From Eucalyptus grandis (lineage: Eukaryota > Streptophyta > Magnoliopsida > Myrtales > Myrtaceae), in NCBI RefSeq assembly GCF_016545825.1, contig NC_052621.1, forward strand, positions 14,284,199 through 14,348,198: a DNA stretch of 64,000 bases, read 5' to 3'. Below are positions 12,597 through 24,880 of the stretch, piece after piece; position 1 is the stretch's first letter, and the number at the start of each line of letters is the position of its first letter. The translations under genes and the position numbers were made by a program. The notes below the pieces were generated by a model. It did no database searches, was not told the DNA's origin, and saw only the letters and a list, made by a program, of their open reading frames with translations.

Positions 12597-14070
12597 ATGG
12601 CTTCTTCCTTGAACCCTACAAATCGTATGGGCCGACCTTTTGAGAAATTCCAAGTTGGGAATAGGCGTAGCAGAAGCCGCCTTAGATTCGGCTCTTGTGG
12701 CCTTGCTGTGGCTTGGCCTGATGCCCAAAAACCAAATATGCAGAAGCCCCCCCAACCCGATCCTGGGCTAGTGTTGCTAAACTTTCGGCGAAGGGCTATG
12801 AACTTAGCTAAATCCCCCCAACTTCTGTTGGGAAAAATGCTGTTGTCCACCTTTCTGAGGATGTTATGCATGTTGCTGATCCGAAATGGAACCACTGTCT
12901 AGTGGGTTACTTTGTTGGCAAGTGAGTTCCTTTCAAAATGATTGAATCGGTACTTAAGGATACTTGGGGATCTCATTTAACGGAAGTGCTAGCTAACGAT
13001 GAAGGATTCTATTTCTTCTTTATTCCGAATCATGATTATCGCAGGAAAATTCTCGATGAAGGCCCGCTAACGGTGGATAAAGTACCAATTATCCTTAAAC
13101 AATGGCACCCCACTCTTGAGTTGAGGAAGTATCTGCAATCCTCTGTGCCCGTTTGGATTCACATGAAGAACATCTCATTCGCTTATTGGTCAGCTCCTGG
13201 TATTAGCCAAATAGCAAGTGCGGTGGGTTGACCGTTGTATGTAGACCCTTTTACTGAAAAAATGAGACAACTATCCTATGCAAGGGTATGCGTTGAAGTG
13301 TCTGCTAAGCTGGAAAGATGTGAAACAGTGGAAGTCTTCTTGAATGGCGAATCCTTCATTGTCCCCATCTTCTACGAGTGGAGACCGATCTCCTGTCCCA
13401 AGTGCCATGTGTTTGGCCATAAATGTGAAAGAGTAGAAGTCCCGATTCCCCCTGCTGTGGATTCTTGGGTGCCTATTGTTGCTGAAGTCCCGGTCCCTCC
13501 TGCTGTGGAGTCTCGTACTCCTACTGTTGTTGAGCCTTCTTCGAATACTCAAGTTCTTGTGGCCCAAAGTGACCAGCATGAAGGATAGAAGCAAGTGACC
13601 CACAAGAAAAAGAAACAACAACCCAGTACATTAGCGATGGGTAAGTCTTCTACACCTCTTGTTTCTGCATTGAAGTCCAAAGACAATGCGGAATCCTTAT
13701 TTCCACCTTTGAGCAAATCTGTTCAGAAAGACCAAGAGATCTTTAAGCCTAGTGCTGTAGGACCTTCTTCTTCGATTGTCCTAATGGAGCTGATTTTAAA
13801 AAAATGCCTCTGTGATGTCTGGCTCGTTGGATGAAGATTCTAAGGACGTGGCTAGTGTAATGAGTAGTAGCTTTGAGGAGCTTGAGCCAAACGACTCTTG
13901 AGAGCCTGCTATTAATGATAATCGTATTGCTGAAATTGAGACAACTCCTATCAAAGAGGATATCCCTCAGGTTCCAGCTCCATCAATCAAGGTGACTGCT
14001 CTTCCGAAACAGGGGACTAGTCGAAGGAGGCCCCTAAATGCCGGTAGCTCCTCTCCCTCTTATATATAGC
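12597..14070 (+). pseudogene. LINE ORF1 (DUF4283 and CCHC-type knuckle), broken
   Basis: RNA-binding, Gag-like protein of plant L1 elements. Starts MASSLNPTNRMGRPFEKF; after a frameshift near 12820 the DUF4283 region continues (VHLSEDVMHVADPKW, GYFVGK, IESVLKDTWG, FFIPNHDYRRKILDEGP). Stops replace a residue after GYFVGK (near 12929) and after IASAVG (13229-13231). A knuckle segment reads ISCPKCHVFGHKCE, followed by a Pro/Val-rich repeat and a Lys-rich tail with a further stop near 13586. End placed just before ORF2. Confidence 0.75.
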
Positions 14071-14071
14071 T

Positions 14072-16908
14072 ATGATTGTAGGAGTTTGGAATATAAGGGG
14101 TCTATGTGATCACTTGAGAGAAGCGGAGATTAGGAATTTCGTTAGGTCCAATAACTTATGCTGTATTGGGATAGTTGAAACTAAAATTTCCTAAGGTGCT
14201 TTCGGTTCGGTCTCTGTTGTGTTGTTGCCGAGTTGGAATTGGGAAAGCAATTATAATTATTCCTCTAATGGAAGAATTTGGGTGGGGTGGAATCCTCTGG
14301 AAGTTTCGTTTATCGTTAACTCTTCTTCGGATCAAGCTATTCATGGAAAGCTTTCTAATGTTAGTTCTGGTAAATGGTTCTTTCTCATGGTGGTTTATGC
14401 TGAGCATAGATTTGTCTCTAGACGGCCTTTATGGACCGATCTTATTCAGACCAGTTCTCTTCATTTGCTTTCTCCTTGGATTATAGCAGGAGACTTTAAT
14501 GCGATCCGTGACCCTTTGGATAGGTTGGGCGGTTCTAATGGCTGGATCCCAGCTTTTGATGAGTTCCGTGAGTGTCTCTTTCAAGTTGGTTTTGATGATC
14601 TCAGATATACGGGTAACAGATTTACTTGGTCTACGTTGATGGGTCCTAACCGTAAGCAAAGGAAAATCGATCGTGTTATGGTTAATTCATGCTGGTCAAC
14701 TAAATTCTCCTTCTCTGAAGCTTCGTTTTTAGCCCCTGGCATTTCGAACCATTCTCCGATGGTCATTAAGATCCTCCCTGCCCCTAAGTCTTGCAAGCCA
14801 TTCATGTTCGTCGACTTTTGGCTTACCCACCCGAATTTCTCTAATATGGTTTCTCAAGTTTGGAACTCCTCGCTTAGGGGTACTCTGATGTTTATGCTTT
14901 GCTCCAGGCTTCGTCTCCTTAAATGTAGATTGAAGCAGCTCAATAAGGAGTTTTTTTCGGATCTCTCCTATAGAACGGCTGAAGCTAGACAGGTGTTATG
15001 TGTTACTCAAGAAGCTCTCCAGGTTGACCCTTATAATATTCAGCTTGCTGAATTAGAGAAACTTCAGCTCCAGTCTTTTTTAGATTTGCTCCTTCAAGAA
15101 GAATCATTTTATAGACAGGAATCCCGAGTTCGTTGGCTGAAAGAAGGGGAACTCAATACAAAGTTTTTCCATCAATCGGTAAACAAAAGGCATCTTCATA
15201 ACATAATTATTTCGCTGTCCAATGGGAACTACACCACTTCAAATCCTTCTGAAGTTCAGAACCTTTTTGTTGATCATTTTCGTGAGCTCTTGGCGTATTC
15301 TCCTCCAGTTGCTCGGCCTTCTTTGGAAGAGATGCGTGCGGTTCTAAGTCACACCCTCGATGAGGATCAGGTGTGTTTCATCTCTAGCCCTATTTCTGAT
15401 GCTGAGATTAGAGATACGCTCTTCTCTCTTGCAGTGGGTAAAGCCCCTGGCCCCGATGGATATAATGTAGAGTTCTTTAAGCATTCTTGGAAAATAGTTG
15501 GACCCTCAGTTATTTTGGCAACTAAAGATTTCTTTACAACAGGCAAGTTGTTGTGGGAGATAAATACGACCATCTTGGCCTTGGTTCCCAAAGTCCCTAA
15601 TGCTTCTAATGTTAACGATTTTCGGCCAATTGCTTGTCAGAACACCATCTACAAGTGTATCACCAAGCTTATTGCCAACCGGCTCTCTCATGTGCTTCCC
15701 TCTATTATTAGCTTACCCCAAAATGCTTTTGTTAAAGGTAGGCATATAAGCAACAATATTTTTCTTGCTCAAGAGCTCTTTGGTAGTTTCCACCTTGATC
15801 CTTATTGGCCTAAATGCGTGATAAAGGTTGACTTTAAGAAGGCTTATGATACGGTGGATTGGAATATCATTGATCTTTGCTTGCAAGCTTTTGGTTTCCC
15901 CTCGGAGTTTATTGCCCGGATTATGGTCTGCATACGTACCCCTAAATACTCGGTTTCTATAAATGGGGAGCTCCATGGGTTTTTCTCGAGTGGTAGGGGT
16001 ATTCAACAAGGTGACCCGATGTCTCCTTACATCTTTACCCTTGTGATGGAAATATTTACTGGCCTCTTGGATATCCAAACTAGGCGTCCTGATTTTCGGT
16101 TCTTCTGGCGTTGCAAGCCCTCTAGACTCTCTCATCTTTTCTTTGCTGATGATGTATTACTCTTTGCTAAAGCTAGCTTGCCGTCCATTGAATTGCTTAA
16201 GGATGGGATCGACAAATTTTCTAATTGGAGTGGGCTTGTTCCGAACCTTAGAAAGAGTGAATTTTTTCTCTCTGGGGGTTCCTATGATCTTTGGCAGGAT
16301 ATTTTAAATAAACTGGGCTTCCAGATGGGCACCCTTCCTTTTTGTTACCTTGGAGTTCCAGTTATCTCTGCAAGATTGGGTAAGGTGGATTGTGTGTCTC
16401 TGGTAAATTCAATCACGGCGCGTCTCCAGTCTTGGACTCATAGATTCCTCTCTTTTGCGGGACGCCTTCAACTTATAAGGTCGGTACTCCACTTTATCCA
16501 AGCCTTTTGGGCCAACGTTTTCTTTATACCTTGTTCGGTCATTAACCGAATTGAACAAATGTTTCGGCAATTTTTTTGGAAAGGCCCAGTGATGGGCCCT
16601 GGAGGTGCTAAGGTCTCTTGGTGTGATGTTTTTCTTCCAAAAGAAGAAGGAGGCTTGGGTATTAGAACTCTTCGGGAGAATAATATCGCTTCTATGCTTA
16701 AGCACATTTGGATTCTCTTCTCTGATAAGGAATCCCTTTGGTGCAAATGGATCCATTCTACTTTTTTAAAGAGGGAAAACTTTTGGGTTGTCCCGTGTCC
16801 TACTCATTGCTCTTGGGCGTGGAGAAAGATATTAAACCTGCGAGAACATTTCCAGCAATACTTCAAGTGGAATATTGGGAATGGACGATCAGTTTCGTTT
16901 TGGTTCTC
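14072..16908 (+). pseudogene. LINE ORF2 (endonuclease and reverse transcriptase), disrupted
   Basis: Begins MIVGVWNIRGLCDH, the typical start of the L1 apurinic-like endonuclease; TAA at 14192-14194 breaks it at codon 41. From there a long frame stays open. Endonuclease motifs: WIIAGDFNAI, NRFTWST, KIDRVMV and SNHSPMV. Reverse transcriptase follows: LVPKVPNASNVNDFRPIA, KCITKLIANRL, QNAFVKGRHI, VDFKKAYDTVDW, GIQQGDPMSPYIF, the catalytic FFADDVLLF near 16140 and CYLGVP. The frame runs past the LINE sequence at SVSFWF into unrelated DNA and ends at 17020; the true zinc-finger/C-terminal part is largely missing, with only a final piece at 17888-18076 (CYIIWKERNNVLF to SIFD, stop). Confidence 0.85.
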
Positions 16909-17887
16909 CCAACGGCGACGGCTACTGCGACGGCGACGACGACCGATTGAGGACAGGGCCCCTTTCTTCTGCAAATCTCTCCTTCGTCCCTCTTCCTTCT
17001 GTGACGGTGACGGCGACTGAGGGGCCGCCAGTGGCTTTAGATCTGCGGCGCCTCTTGCTTGCTCAGTGAACTGGGCTAGTTCAAATCGGTAAGATTCTCC
17101 TTTGATCGCTCTGCCTACATCTTCCTCTGCAAAGATCTCTTTTGCTCTTTTTCTCAATGCTGTCACTGGGTCGTATGCAGAGGGTATCTGGGTTTTTTTC
17201 CTTTTTTTCTTGCTTTGCTCCATTTTTTCTGTTCTTTGAGACGTTTTCTTGGTGGGTGTTGAGGCGAAGGTTTTGTTTTTCTGTTGCGACGCGAACTTTG
17301 ATTTGTGCTGCTGCGTTGGTTCCGAGGAACACTCTGTCCATCTACCATTTTTGCTATTTTCTTTTTTGTGGGTTTTTGTTTTTCTGCTTCGGCTCTTCTT
17401 TTTCCCCGTACGAAGATTTTCTGTGGATTTAGGTGAGATCCTCATTGTTGTTTCGCTTCCATTGGTGTGACGAGTGTTAATTTTGTTGTTGTGCTGAGTG
17501 GTACACAATGAAGATGGATGCTTTATCTGTTTTTTGGGGGAAATTTTGAAAATAGATTTAGCCGATGTTCAATCTTCAGGTTGAGTTCTTGTTTCCAACA
17601 AAGTTCGAAAATCCTTGGTGATTGTACGCAGACTTTGAGAGAAGACAAAGCTCTTGTTTAATCTAATAATTTTTTAAGGAGCATATACAGAAGGTAAGCC
17701 GTCCCCACCCAAAAAAAGAAAACCGAAAACCAAAAGCTAAAAATCGAAAAACCGAATCGAACTGAACCGAACCGAACCGAAATTTCGGTTGGGTTTGGTT
17801 TCGCCCGCCTTCGGAAGATTTTTTAACGGTTCGGTTCAGTTCGGTTTTCAAAAAAACCGAACCGAACCGAACCGTTGACACCCCTAG
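16909..17887. other. Foreign segment replacing part of the LINE 3' region
   Basis: Reverse-transcriptase ORF homology stops at SVSFWF (about 16908) and the LINE C-terminal coding resumes at 17888. Between them the sequence changes character: a GC-rich start with CGGCGACGG repeats, a CT/T-rich stretch like a plant 5' UTR (about 16960-17500), then ACCGAACCGAACCG repeats with inverted partners (17745-17875), ending GTTGACACCCCTAG. That end resembles hAT-type non-autonomous termini. No clear left terminus or target duplication was found, so this may be an insertion followed by deletion of LINE sequence. No gene recognised. Confidence 0.55.
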
Positions 17888-18798
17888 TGCTACATCATAT
17901 GGAAAGAGCGTAACAATGTGCTTTTTCGCAATCAAACCCTTTTTCTTCCGGCGATGAAGATGCACCTCCAGAAGGTGATTAAGGATAAAGCTATGACGTT
18001 TAAGCATGTTGCTGACATTCCAAAGAATAGAAGACTTCAACAGAGCTGGGATCTTCATCCTTCTATCTTTGATTGATGGTAGTTCTTTAGTTTGTTTTTA
18101 GTCTTCCTTTCTTTCTTTTCGTTGTTTGTTCTGTTTGTTGGGAACCACGGTACCCCTACACTCGCTTAGACTCCTGTCTTCTTGAGTATTTGTTTTTTGT
18201 TGGTGCCGGGCCTCCTCCCTTGTATTCTTCTTCGCAAAATCTATACTATACTTACCTTTACCAAAAAAATAAAATTTGTACAGTTACCAAATGTGTTTCT
18301 ATTCTTTTTCTATTCTAGGAACATAAATTGAGTGCAGTTACCAAACGTGTTTATGTTCTTTTTCTATTCCAAGAACATGATTTTTTTATATTTATCAAAC
18401 GTGTTCTTTTGTTTTATTCTTCGAAACAGAAATATTTTTTTCTAATTCTGTTCCTTGGAACAATTTTTGAACAGAAACACAAACAAACACGCCCTAAAAT
18501 CCAAGTAACTACGAACAACTCCTGCGACTTAAAAGCATAATTTCGACTACCCTCCAGTCCTAACATTCGAACCTCCAATCTCGAATTATCAAATTTCAAA
18601 CTTGCTGCCCAAATATGTTACAAGATCTAAATCTAGCCTAACACTACAAAGCAAAAACCGAACAAATCGTCAACGCCTCTTTAGACCAAAATTATATATA
18701 ATTTTCTACTCCATCTAGTTTTCTAGTCTGAATATTCAGTCGTGGGTGCAGTTCACAAAAAAAAAAAAAAAAAAAGTGGGCTGCTTACATAGAAAAAT

Positions 18799-19887
18799 GG
18801 GAGAATTACCAAAAATACCATAAACCTATTGCAATTGTACCAATTCAGTCCTAAATTTTTTTTTTTTAGTTAATTTAGTCATAAACCTTTTACAATTGTG
18901 TTAGTTTAGTCCATTCGGCCAAAATTGGCCGCCCAGCGCTAACGTGGACACTGGCCGTCCGGTGAAAGTTGACATGGCAAATTTTTTTTTCGAATTTTTA
19001 ATTTTTTTTCGAATTTTTAATTTTTTTTTCGAATTTTTAATTATTTTTTCGAATTTTTAGTTCTTTTTTTTTCAACTTCTCCTTCCTCTGGCCGGCCAAC
19101 GTCGGTCAGAGGTGAGAGCCGGTGAGGCCGACCCTCGCCTTAGATCTGGTAAGGGTCGAGCTTGACCCTCGCCATGGCTGGGTGGGGCCAAGTCTCGCTA
19201 GATCTGGCGGGGCCTCGCCCAGCGACGGCGAGGCTGGCCTCCCTAGCAACTTTCGTGAGCGCGGCCAGCGCCCTATTCGCTGCCTCCATTGTCGGAGCTT
19301 GCCGAGGACCCGAGGGTTTTTCGGCTCATTTTGCAGAGGGTGGATTGGAGAAGACAACGACCCAACTCGGCTTCCGCAGCAACGAACCACGGAAGTCGGA
19401 GCTGCCGAAAACGCGGAGTAGCGGGCGGGAACGTCGCCTTGGCTGGGCGAGGCCGACCCTTGCCTTGGATTTGGTGAGGCTCAGCCTTGCCCATCCATGG
19501 AGAGGGTCGATCTCACCGGTGCCGGTGAGCTTGGCCCTCGCCATGGCTGGGCGAGGCTAGCCTCACCAAATATGGCGGGGCCTTGCCATTGTCGGCCTCG
19601 CCAGCCCTCGCCTCGGCCGGCCGCAGGAAGGAGAAACTGAAAAAAAAAAAAAAGAATTAAAAAATTCAAAAATATTTGAAAATTCGAAAAAAATAAATAA
19701 AAAATTTTGCCATGTCAGCTTTCGCTGGACAGCCGGTGTCCACGTTAGCGCCGGTCGGCCAATTTTGACCGGATAGACTAAACTGGCACAATTATAAAAT
19801 GTTTAGGACTAAATTGGCTATAAAAAAAATTAGGACTGAATTGGCACAATTGCAATATGTTTAAGACTTTTTTTTGGTAATTCTCCC
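18799..19887. mobile_element. MULE-like foldback element 1 (inside LTR element A)
   Basis: Starts GGGAGAATTACCAAAAA and ends with its inverted complement TTTTTGGTAATTCTCCC. The arms, a few hundred bp each, are mutually inverted (AATTGGCACAATTG, GGCCAATTTTGACC, GTTGACATGGCAAATTTT). A 9-bp duplication TAGAAAAAT/TAGAAAAAG (18790-18798, 19888-19896) flanks it, and unit B shows the empty site TACATAGAAAAAGTC near 46385. The core (19090-19620) is GC-rich with GCGAGGC/CTCGCC words and no transposase; frames there are compositional. Confidence 0.82.
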
Positions 19888-19896
19888 TAGAAAAAG

Positions 19897-21115
19897 TCAT
19901 ATTCTGTTTTTGCATCATGCTTTACTTGCCTACAAAGCTGAGAATTGCTCATCTCTTAGCTGAGTGATAGTTTTTTGTTGTCAGCAAAAATCATATAATT
20001 GCACCAACTGATCTGTGTATATATTGGAAAAAGCTAAAATTCATGTGCAACAGTTTCTTACTAAGCATGAAATTGAAGTTGGGGATTTTTATAAATGCCA
20101 CTGTTACGGAGATATTCTTCAAGAACATTACTGTAATTTGATCACCCATAGAGGAAGAACAAAGAATAATTAAATAAATAATCACATCCCCAGTACAAAG
20201 ATTTATATACTAAAGAATTAGATCCTCCCAATTTAAAACTATCTAAAAATTTACTTTAATTTATGCTACTTTAAGCACAACGTTCAAGAAGACCACATCA
20301 TGGGATTTCCCAATCCTTAAACCCACCATGCTCCAGCATCGAAATCCTTCTCACAAACCAATTCAAAAACTAACAAAACCCAAATAAATTTGACAAATTT
20401 CGGGCGATCAGCTACCGTGACTATAACCTCCCTTGGGATTTCACTGCTGCTTTCAAACAAGCAGACGATTAACCGCAAAGCACAAACCATGCTAAAAAAA
20501 AAAAAAAACAGATTTGAATTCTTTTACTGGGACCTGCATAAATGTCTACCGAGTAATTTACTACCGATAGTCAACCCATTACTATTCAACTTAACCCTCG
20601 AACAGGCTCACAAAACAACAAAATCTCTGCAAACCCATTCGAGAAAAACCAAATCGATTATCGAACCAATCACGCCATAACAATCATGTCACTGAAGCAA
20701 CTAGCATGAAGCAACGATTCTCCAAATTAAGATTTCGAAATTTAGAGAACGGAGAGGAAGATGGGGGCTTACTTTAATGCAACAAAAGAATGCTAAAACA
20801 TATATATATATATAACAATACCCATGCAATGATTTACAATGAACATCAATCAATTGCAAGTAATTTAAAAATTCAAGAACTTTTTCATGTATGAACTCTA
20901 AAATTTCAAATTTAAAATTATCTCTCAATTCTCAACGAAATTATGCAAATTATATATGGTTAGAAAGATCTCAACATGTAGAACAAAAGCCTTGTGGTTT
21001 CAGGATCAATCAAGCAAAAAATCCACACGATAAAATAATGCCCATATTCGGCTCAAAGAGGAAAATCTCGAATTTTTCCATTAAAAAAAAGATCGGGTTC
21101 TACAATCATATATGA
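19897..21115. other. Non-coding internal region of LTR element A (PBS-proximal)
   Basis: AT-rich sequence between the MULE-like element and the primer-binding site, matched by 46394-47609 in unit B. Contains short A-tracts and an AT dinucleotide run near 20800 (with a CA run in B). Small frames are not conserved in a protein-like way; no gag or pol motif seen on either strand. Confidence 0.6.
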
Positions 21116-21130
21116 CTAACTCTGATACCA
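21116..21130 (-). promoter_or_regulatory. Primer-binding site of the LTR element
   Basis: Minus strand reads TGGTATCAGAGTTAG directly next to the LTR (two bases, TG, in between). TGGTATCAGAG is the common plant PBS complementary to the 3' end of initiator methionine tRNA. It fixes the element's orientation as minus. The unit B copy reads TGGTATCAGAGCTAG, an even better match. Confidence 0.8.
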
Positions 21131-21132
21131 CA

Positions 21133-21632
21133 TGTAGAAAATTTATTCACATGAAACAACTAATCAATCAAGAAAAAACAGATTCATATATGATTGTAAA
21201 ACACCAAAATCGATAAACACAACGGAATTAAAGCATATATTTGTTTGAGCCATTGCTTCACTTGAAGAAAATAGATCAATCGATAACCAAGTGATCTATC
21301 GAAATGTCGATTTTCCTCTCTATGACCTATTTCAGTATAACAGCTTGGATTAAAGCAAGTGATAGGTATAACATATCCTTTTATGGCTAGAGATGGGATC
21401 TAGAAACTCTAATCAACAGCGTGTCTATTGGGCCCTTCCCATTACGGGCTTCAATCAAACACAATTGTCTCTACACTTTGCTGCTCAACCAGCCCGTTAT
21501 TAATAGATGTCATACCCAATTCAATCATATCACTTTAGGGTTCAACAAATATTGGAATATCCATTAACCCAAATATTTAAAATAGAAAATCAATTAATTA
21601 ATGTAAGCCTATATTATAGGAAATTTCCAACA
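21133..21632 (-). repeat. LTR (upstream, 5' LTR of the minus-strand element)
   Basis: 500-bp partner of 4225-4730, ending AAATTTCCAACA next to the target duplication GAGGA (21633-21637). It differs from its partner by scattered substitutions and small indels, so the insertion is not very recent. Confidence 0.85.
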
Positions 21633-21637
21633 GAGGA

Positions 21638-22522
21638 GACATAGGAGACGCTGGTGAGAAGATTGGTTTCATTTTTAGGTAATTAAATTGTACAAAAGTT
21701 TGTAATTATGATTGCCTCATGTGAACAGGAGCGAATTGAGAACAATTGATGATTCCTTGATGGATCAATTGGAGGGTGATAGACATTTATAAAGAGTATT
21801 GAGAACTTGGGGTTTATACCGATGTTTGATACATCACTCGATCGTTCCACCAAAAGATAGTTGTTATTTTTTTTAATTTATTTATTCAATTCAGATTTAT
21901 CCCACCTTGTGCCAAATTTCTTAGCTAGCATTTTATCAGGGTGAATATGATCTAGAAGATGTCCGAACTATCAAATGTCTTAGAGTGAGCATATTAAACT
22001 CGAGAACCCTTGCCTGTCTGCGCATCAAGAAGCCTAGTAACCACCTCCATAACAATCACAAGCAAAAGAGTTGACCACGGATAGTAAGGATAAATCACAC
22101 AAGCGTAAAACCAAATAATGAACTTGTCGACACGTACATTAACTTCAATATAAAGATGGAATCAAACTCCTTTCATTAGAGTCGCATGGATCATACAACG
22201 AGGAGGAATTCTTCCATTTGTGATGATTCTCGATTTGTACATAATTGATCTAATCTATCGGCAAAAAAATCATCAAAAAATCATTATATTATATATAAGA
22301 TTTACTAAATCAATTATAAACACAGCACCACTCAAGTTAACATATAGGTGACCATACCAACAAGCGATCCTACCTTAGAGGTGTAAATTGATTGTGTAGC
22401 TCAATCAAAAACGTGCGGTGAATGACCCCGCACATGACCCCGCACACCATCAATTTGCTGAGAAAACAAGAAGGCACGGGCAGCAACTCCATCGTTTTAT
22501 TTGACTGAATGTAACTGGGCGT
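21638..22522. other. Spacer between LTR element and solo LTR, unit A
   Basis: Homologous to 52251-52730 of unit C (GACATAGGAGACGCTGGTGA and following), but A carries about 0.4 kb (roughly 22025-22480) that C lacks. No coding potential recognised. Confidence 0.6.
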
Positions 22523-23296
22523 GATGGTGTGGCATCCCAAAATTCAAGTCACCCTCTAGAGGAATTAAAGCCAATAATTAGGTAATGGAATTACCTATGG
22601 TTAATGTTTTAGCCATTAGTTTTCTTAAGGCTATGTGTTATTGTGTTTGTGATTTTAAGTTTTTAAATTAATATTAAAGGATAAATTTATGAGGATGATT
22701 TATTCTTTGGCCATGAGAATTTTAAAATTTAAAGTCTATAAAAGAAATAATTAAAGATAAACAATTTAGAGTGAAATTGTGGGTTTAATTAGGTTGGGCC
22801 TTAGGCCCATTGGCCTAAGCCTTAGTGGGCCAAGCTGGTTGGCCCAATAGAAGCCCACAGATGGGCTGTAGCCGACCCAAAAGAAGGCCCAAGAAAAGGA
22901 GGCCCAAGCCCACGCATGGGTCTTGCCAAGTGGCAAGAAGAACTCCCATGCATTGGCCAATTGAGAGGCAACCTAATCATTACAAATGATGAGGTTTAGG
23001 GGAAATAAAAGGGAAGAAGAGGAGAGAGAGTGGCCGGTTATTCGGCCAAGAGACAAAGGGAGAGAGAGAGAGAACCGTGCGAGAGAGAGGGAGAGAGTGC
23101 GGTCGAGAGGGTGAGGAAGGAGTCGCCGCCGTTCGCCGCTGTGTTCGCTGCCGTGTGCCATCATTCGTGTGGTCTAGAGGCAAGTTGGGAATCCAATTTC
23201 TACTCTTGCACCAATGTTTTGCATGTATGGTCTGAATCTAGGATGTTTGGAGGCATGGGAGTGAAGCAAAGTGTGGTTTGTTCTTGAGTTGCATGC

Positions 23297-23870
23297 TGTT
23301 TTCGCATGAACTGTTTGAGTCAGAACCTTGTGAGAGCTTGCATGCATATTTTGAGTTCGATTTTGACTTTGATATCTTCATGAAAGTTGTAGCTAACATC
23401 TTAAACTACAATATACTGAAATTTGGGGTAAAATGATGGAGATTTAAGGGGTCAAACTCTCATCCTACGGAGATGCTAGATCTGGAATGTTTTCGCATGA
23501 ACCGTTTGAGTCAGAACCTTGTGAGAGCTTGCATGCATGTTTTGAGTTCGATTTTGACTTTTATCTCTTCATGAAAGTTGTATCCAACATCTTAAAATAT
23601 AACATACTAAAATTTGGTACGGAATGATGGAGATTTACTGGGTCAAACACTCATCCTACGGAGACACCAGATCTGGAACGACTTCACTGACCTTTCGGTG
23701 GATTTGTGGTTGCATGCTGATTTCTACTAAGAATATCTCTTTGACTTCTTCATGAAACTTTTAGAGAACATCTTAAAGTTTAACATACTCAAATTTGAAG
23801 TAAAATGAACAAGTGTAGCCTAGTAAATCAACTTACTCTTGAAAATCGTAGATCTGGAGACATGGTACAG
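23297..23870. repeat. ~190-bp tandem modules within solo LTR 1
   Basis: The module starting GTTTTCGCATGAACTGTTTG (about 23299) recurs at about 23489 with few changes, and a third, more diverged unit follows (TTCATGAAACTTTTAGAGAACATC near 23750). The partner LTR has at least four such modules (29750-30600), which explains part of its greater length. Confidence 0.7.
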
Positions 23871-24654
23871 GTTACCCAAGACTTCATGGACCCATATGGA
23901 GACTGTCCTTTGGAAATTTGACTTAGACTGTTCTTTTGGATATTTTAATCAAATTAGTTCGGAAACTGTGTGTTCTGTTTTTATCCGAAATTTCATGCTG
24001 CATTTGTGTGAATTATAATTTTGTGTGGAAATTGATTTGGCCTTGTGTTTTTCATGAAATTATTACCCTATTGTCTTGTCTATCATAGTCTTAATTTCAT
24101 GATTAGTGGATATTTAATTTAAATATTTCCAAAATAATACAAGCTAGAATTTAAATAAATTTCAAAAAAAAAAAAGAGAAAAAGAGGGCACGATAAATGG
24201 ATTATTTTAAATTGTATGAATTCCATGAACTTTATCTTTATGGATGACTGTACCTTGATGCATACATGATGATGACTGATAATGCATGTATAGATTGAAG
24301 ATGAAAGTGATTTTATTTGCCATTGCATCAAGTGCCATGCTAAGTGAGACCTAAATTGGTAAATGTGGACAATGATAAATGCGGAAACTATTATGGCGGA
24401 TGATAATGCCCTGGGAGTATCAGGATGCCCGGGACGGGGGGTGCCGGATGTATACATGGCCGAATGGCCCTAGGAGTGTCAGGATGCCCGGAATGTGGGG
24501 GTGCCGGATGCCCGGTGGCCTTGAGTGACTGAATGCCGGAGGTTTTTCTCGCGATGCCAAGATGGGGTGCGAGTGTAAAGTATGGGATGAAATTGATGAT
24601 CCCGAGAAAGAATGATGTGGTGATCAAATTGGAAGTTAAAAGTGGAAATTGAAT

Positions 24655-24880
24655 CATGCATACATGACATGATATGATGATGATCACCTATGGCATGATG
24701 ATGATGTATGACATGATATGATGATGATCACCTATGGCATGATGTTATGCATGTATAATATGATATGATGATGATCACCTATGACATGATGATGTGCATA
24801 TATGATAGGGTGATGTCATGATGATGATAACCTATGACATGACGACATGTATGTGTTATGATTGTGATGAAGATGTATGA
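24655..24880. repeat. Short tandem array with GATGATGATCACCTATGGCA core
   Basis: About four to five units of roughly 45-60 bp built from ATGATATGATGATGATCACC and TATGGCATGATGATG. The partner LTR carries an expanded version (about 28560-28915). Simple-repeat-like and non-coding. Confidence 0.7.

Larger units (their letters stand above)
12177..18270 (+). mobile_element. L1-type LINE inserted in the Harbinger element
   Basis: A non-LTR retrotransposon of about 6.1 kb, full length or nearly so. It is flanked by a 15-bp target-site duplication with one mismatch: AAATTTTGTACAGTT (12162-12176) and AAAATTTGTACAGTT (18271-18285). The sister Harbinger copy has the uninterrupted site near 45880. It carries ORF1 (DUF4283 plus zinc knuckle), ORF2 (endonuclease plus reverse transcriptase) and an A-rich tail (ACCAAAAAAATA). 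Both ORFs are broken, and about 1 kb near its 3' end is foreign (16909-17887). Confidence 0.88.
7407..18494 (+). mobile_element. PIF/Harbinger DNA transposon, copy A (split by a LINE)
   Basis: Element begins GGGCGTGCATGGTTGTGTTT and ends AAACACAAACAAACACGCCC, with TAA duplicated at 7404-7406 and 18495-18497, the standard 3-bp TWA target of this superfamily. It contains the expected two genes: a Myb/SANT-like ORF (8995-10025) and a HARBI1-type DDE transposase (10250-11650), both broken. Removing the LINE at 12177-18270 leaves about 5.0 kb, the size of the sister copy at 41081-46106. It sits inside the LTR retroelement at the same place in units A and B, so it inserted before that duplication. 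Confidence 0.88.

Noticed and set aside
14429..16756. Minus-strand frames across the LINE ORF2
   Set aside because: Shadows of the long reverse-transcriptase frame.
16804..17508. 234-residue minus-strand Lys/Arg-rich frame
   Set aside because: Antisense of LINE and CT/T-rich UTR-like sequence; no domain and strongly biased composition.
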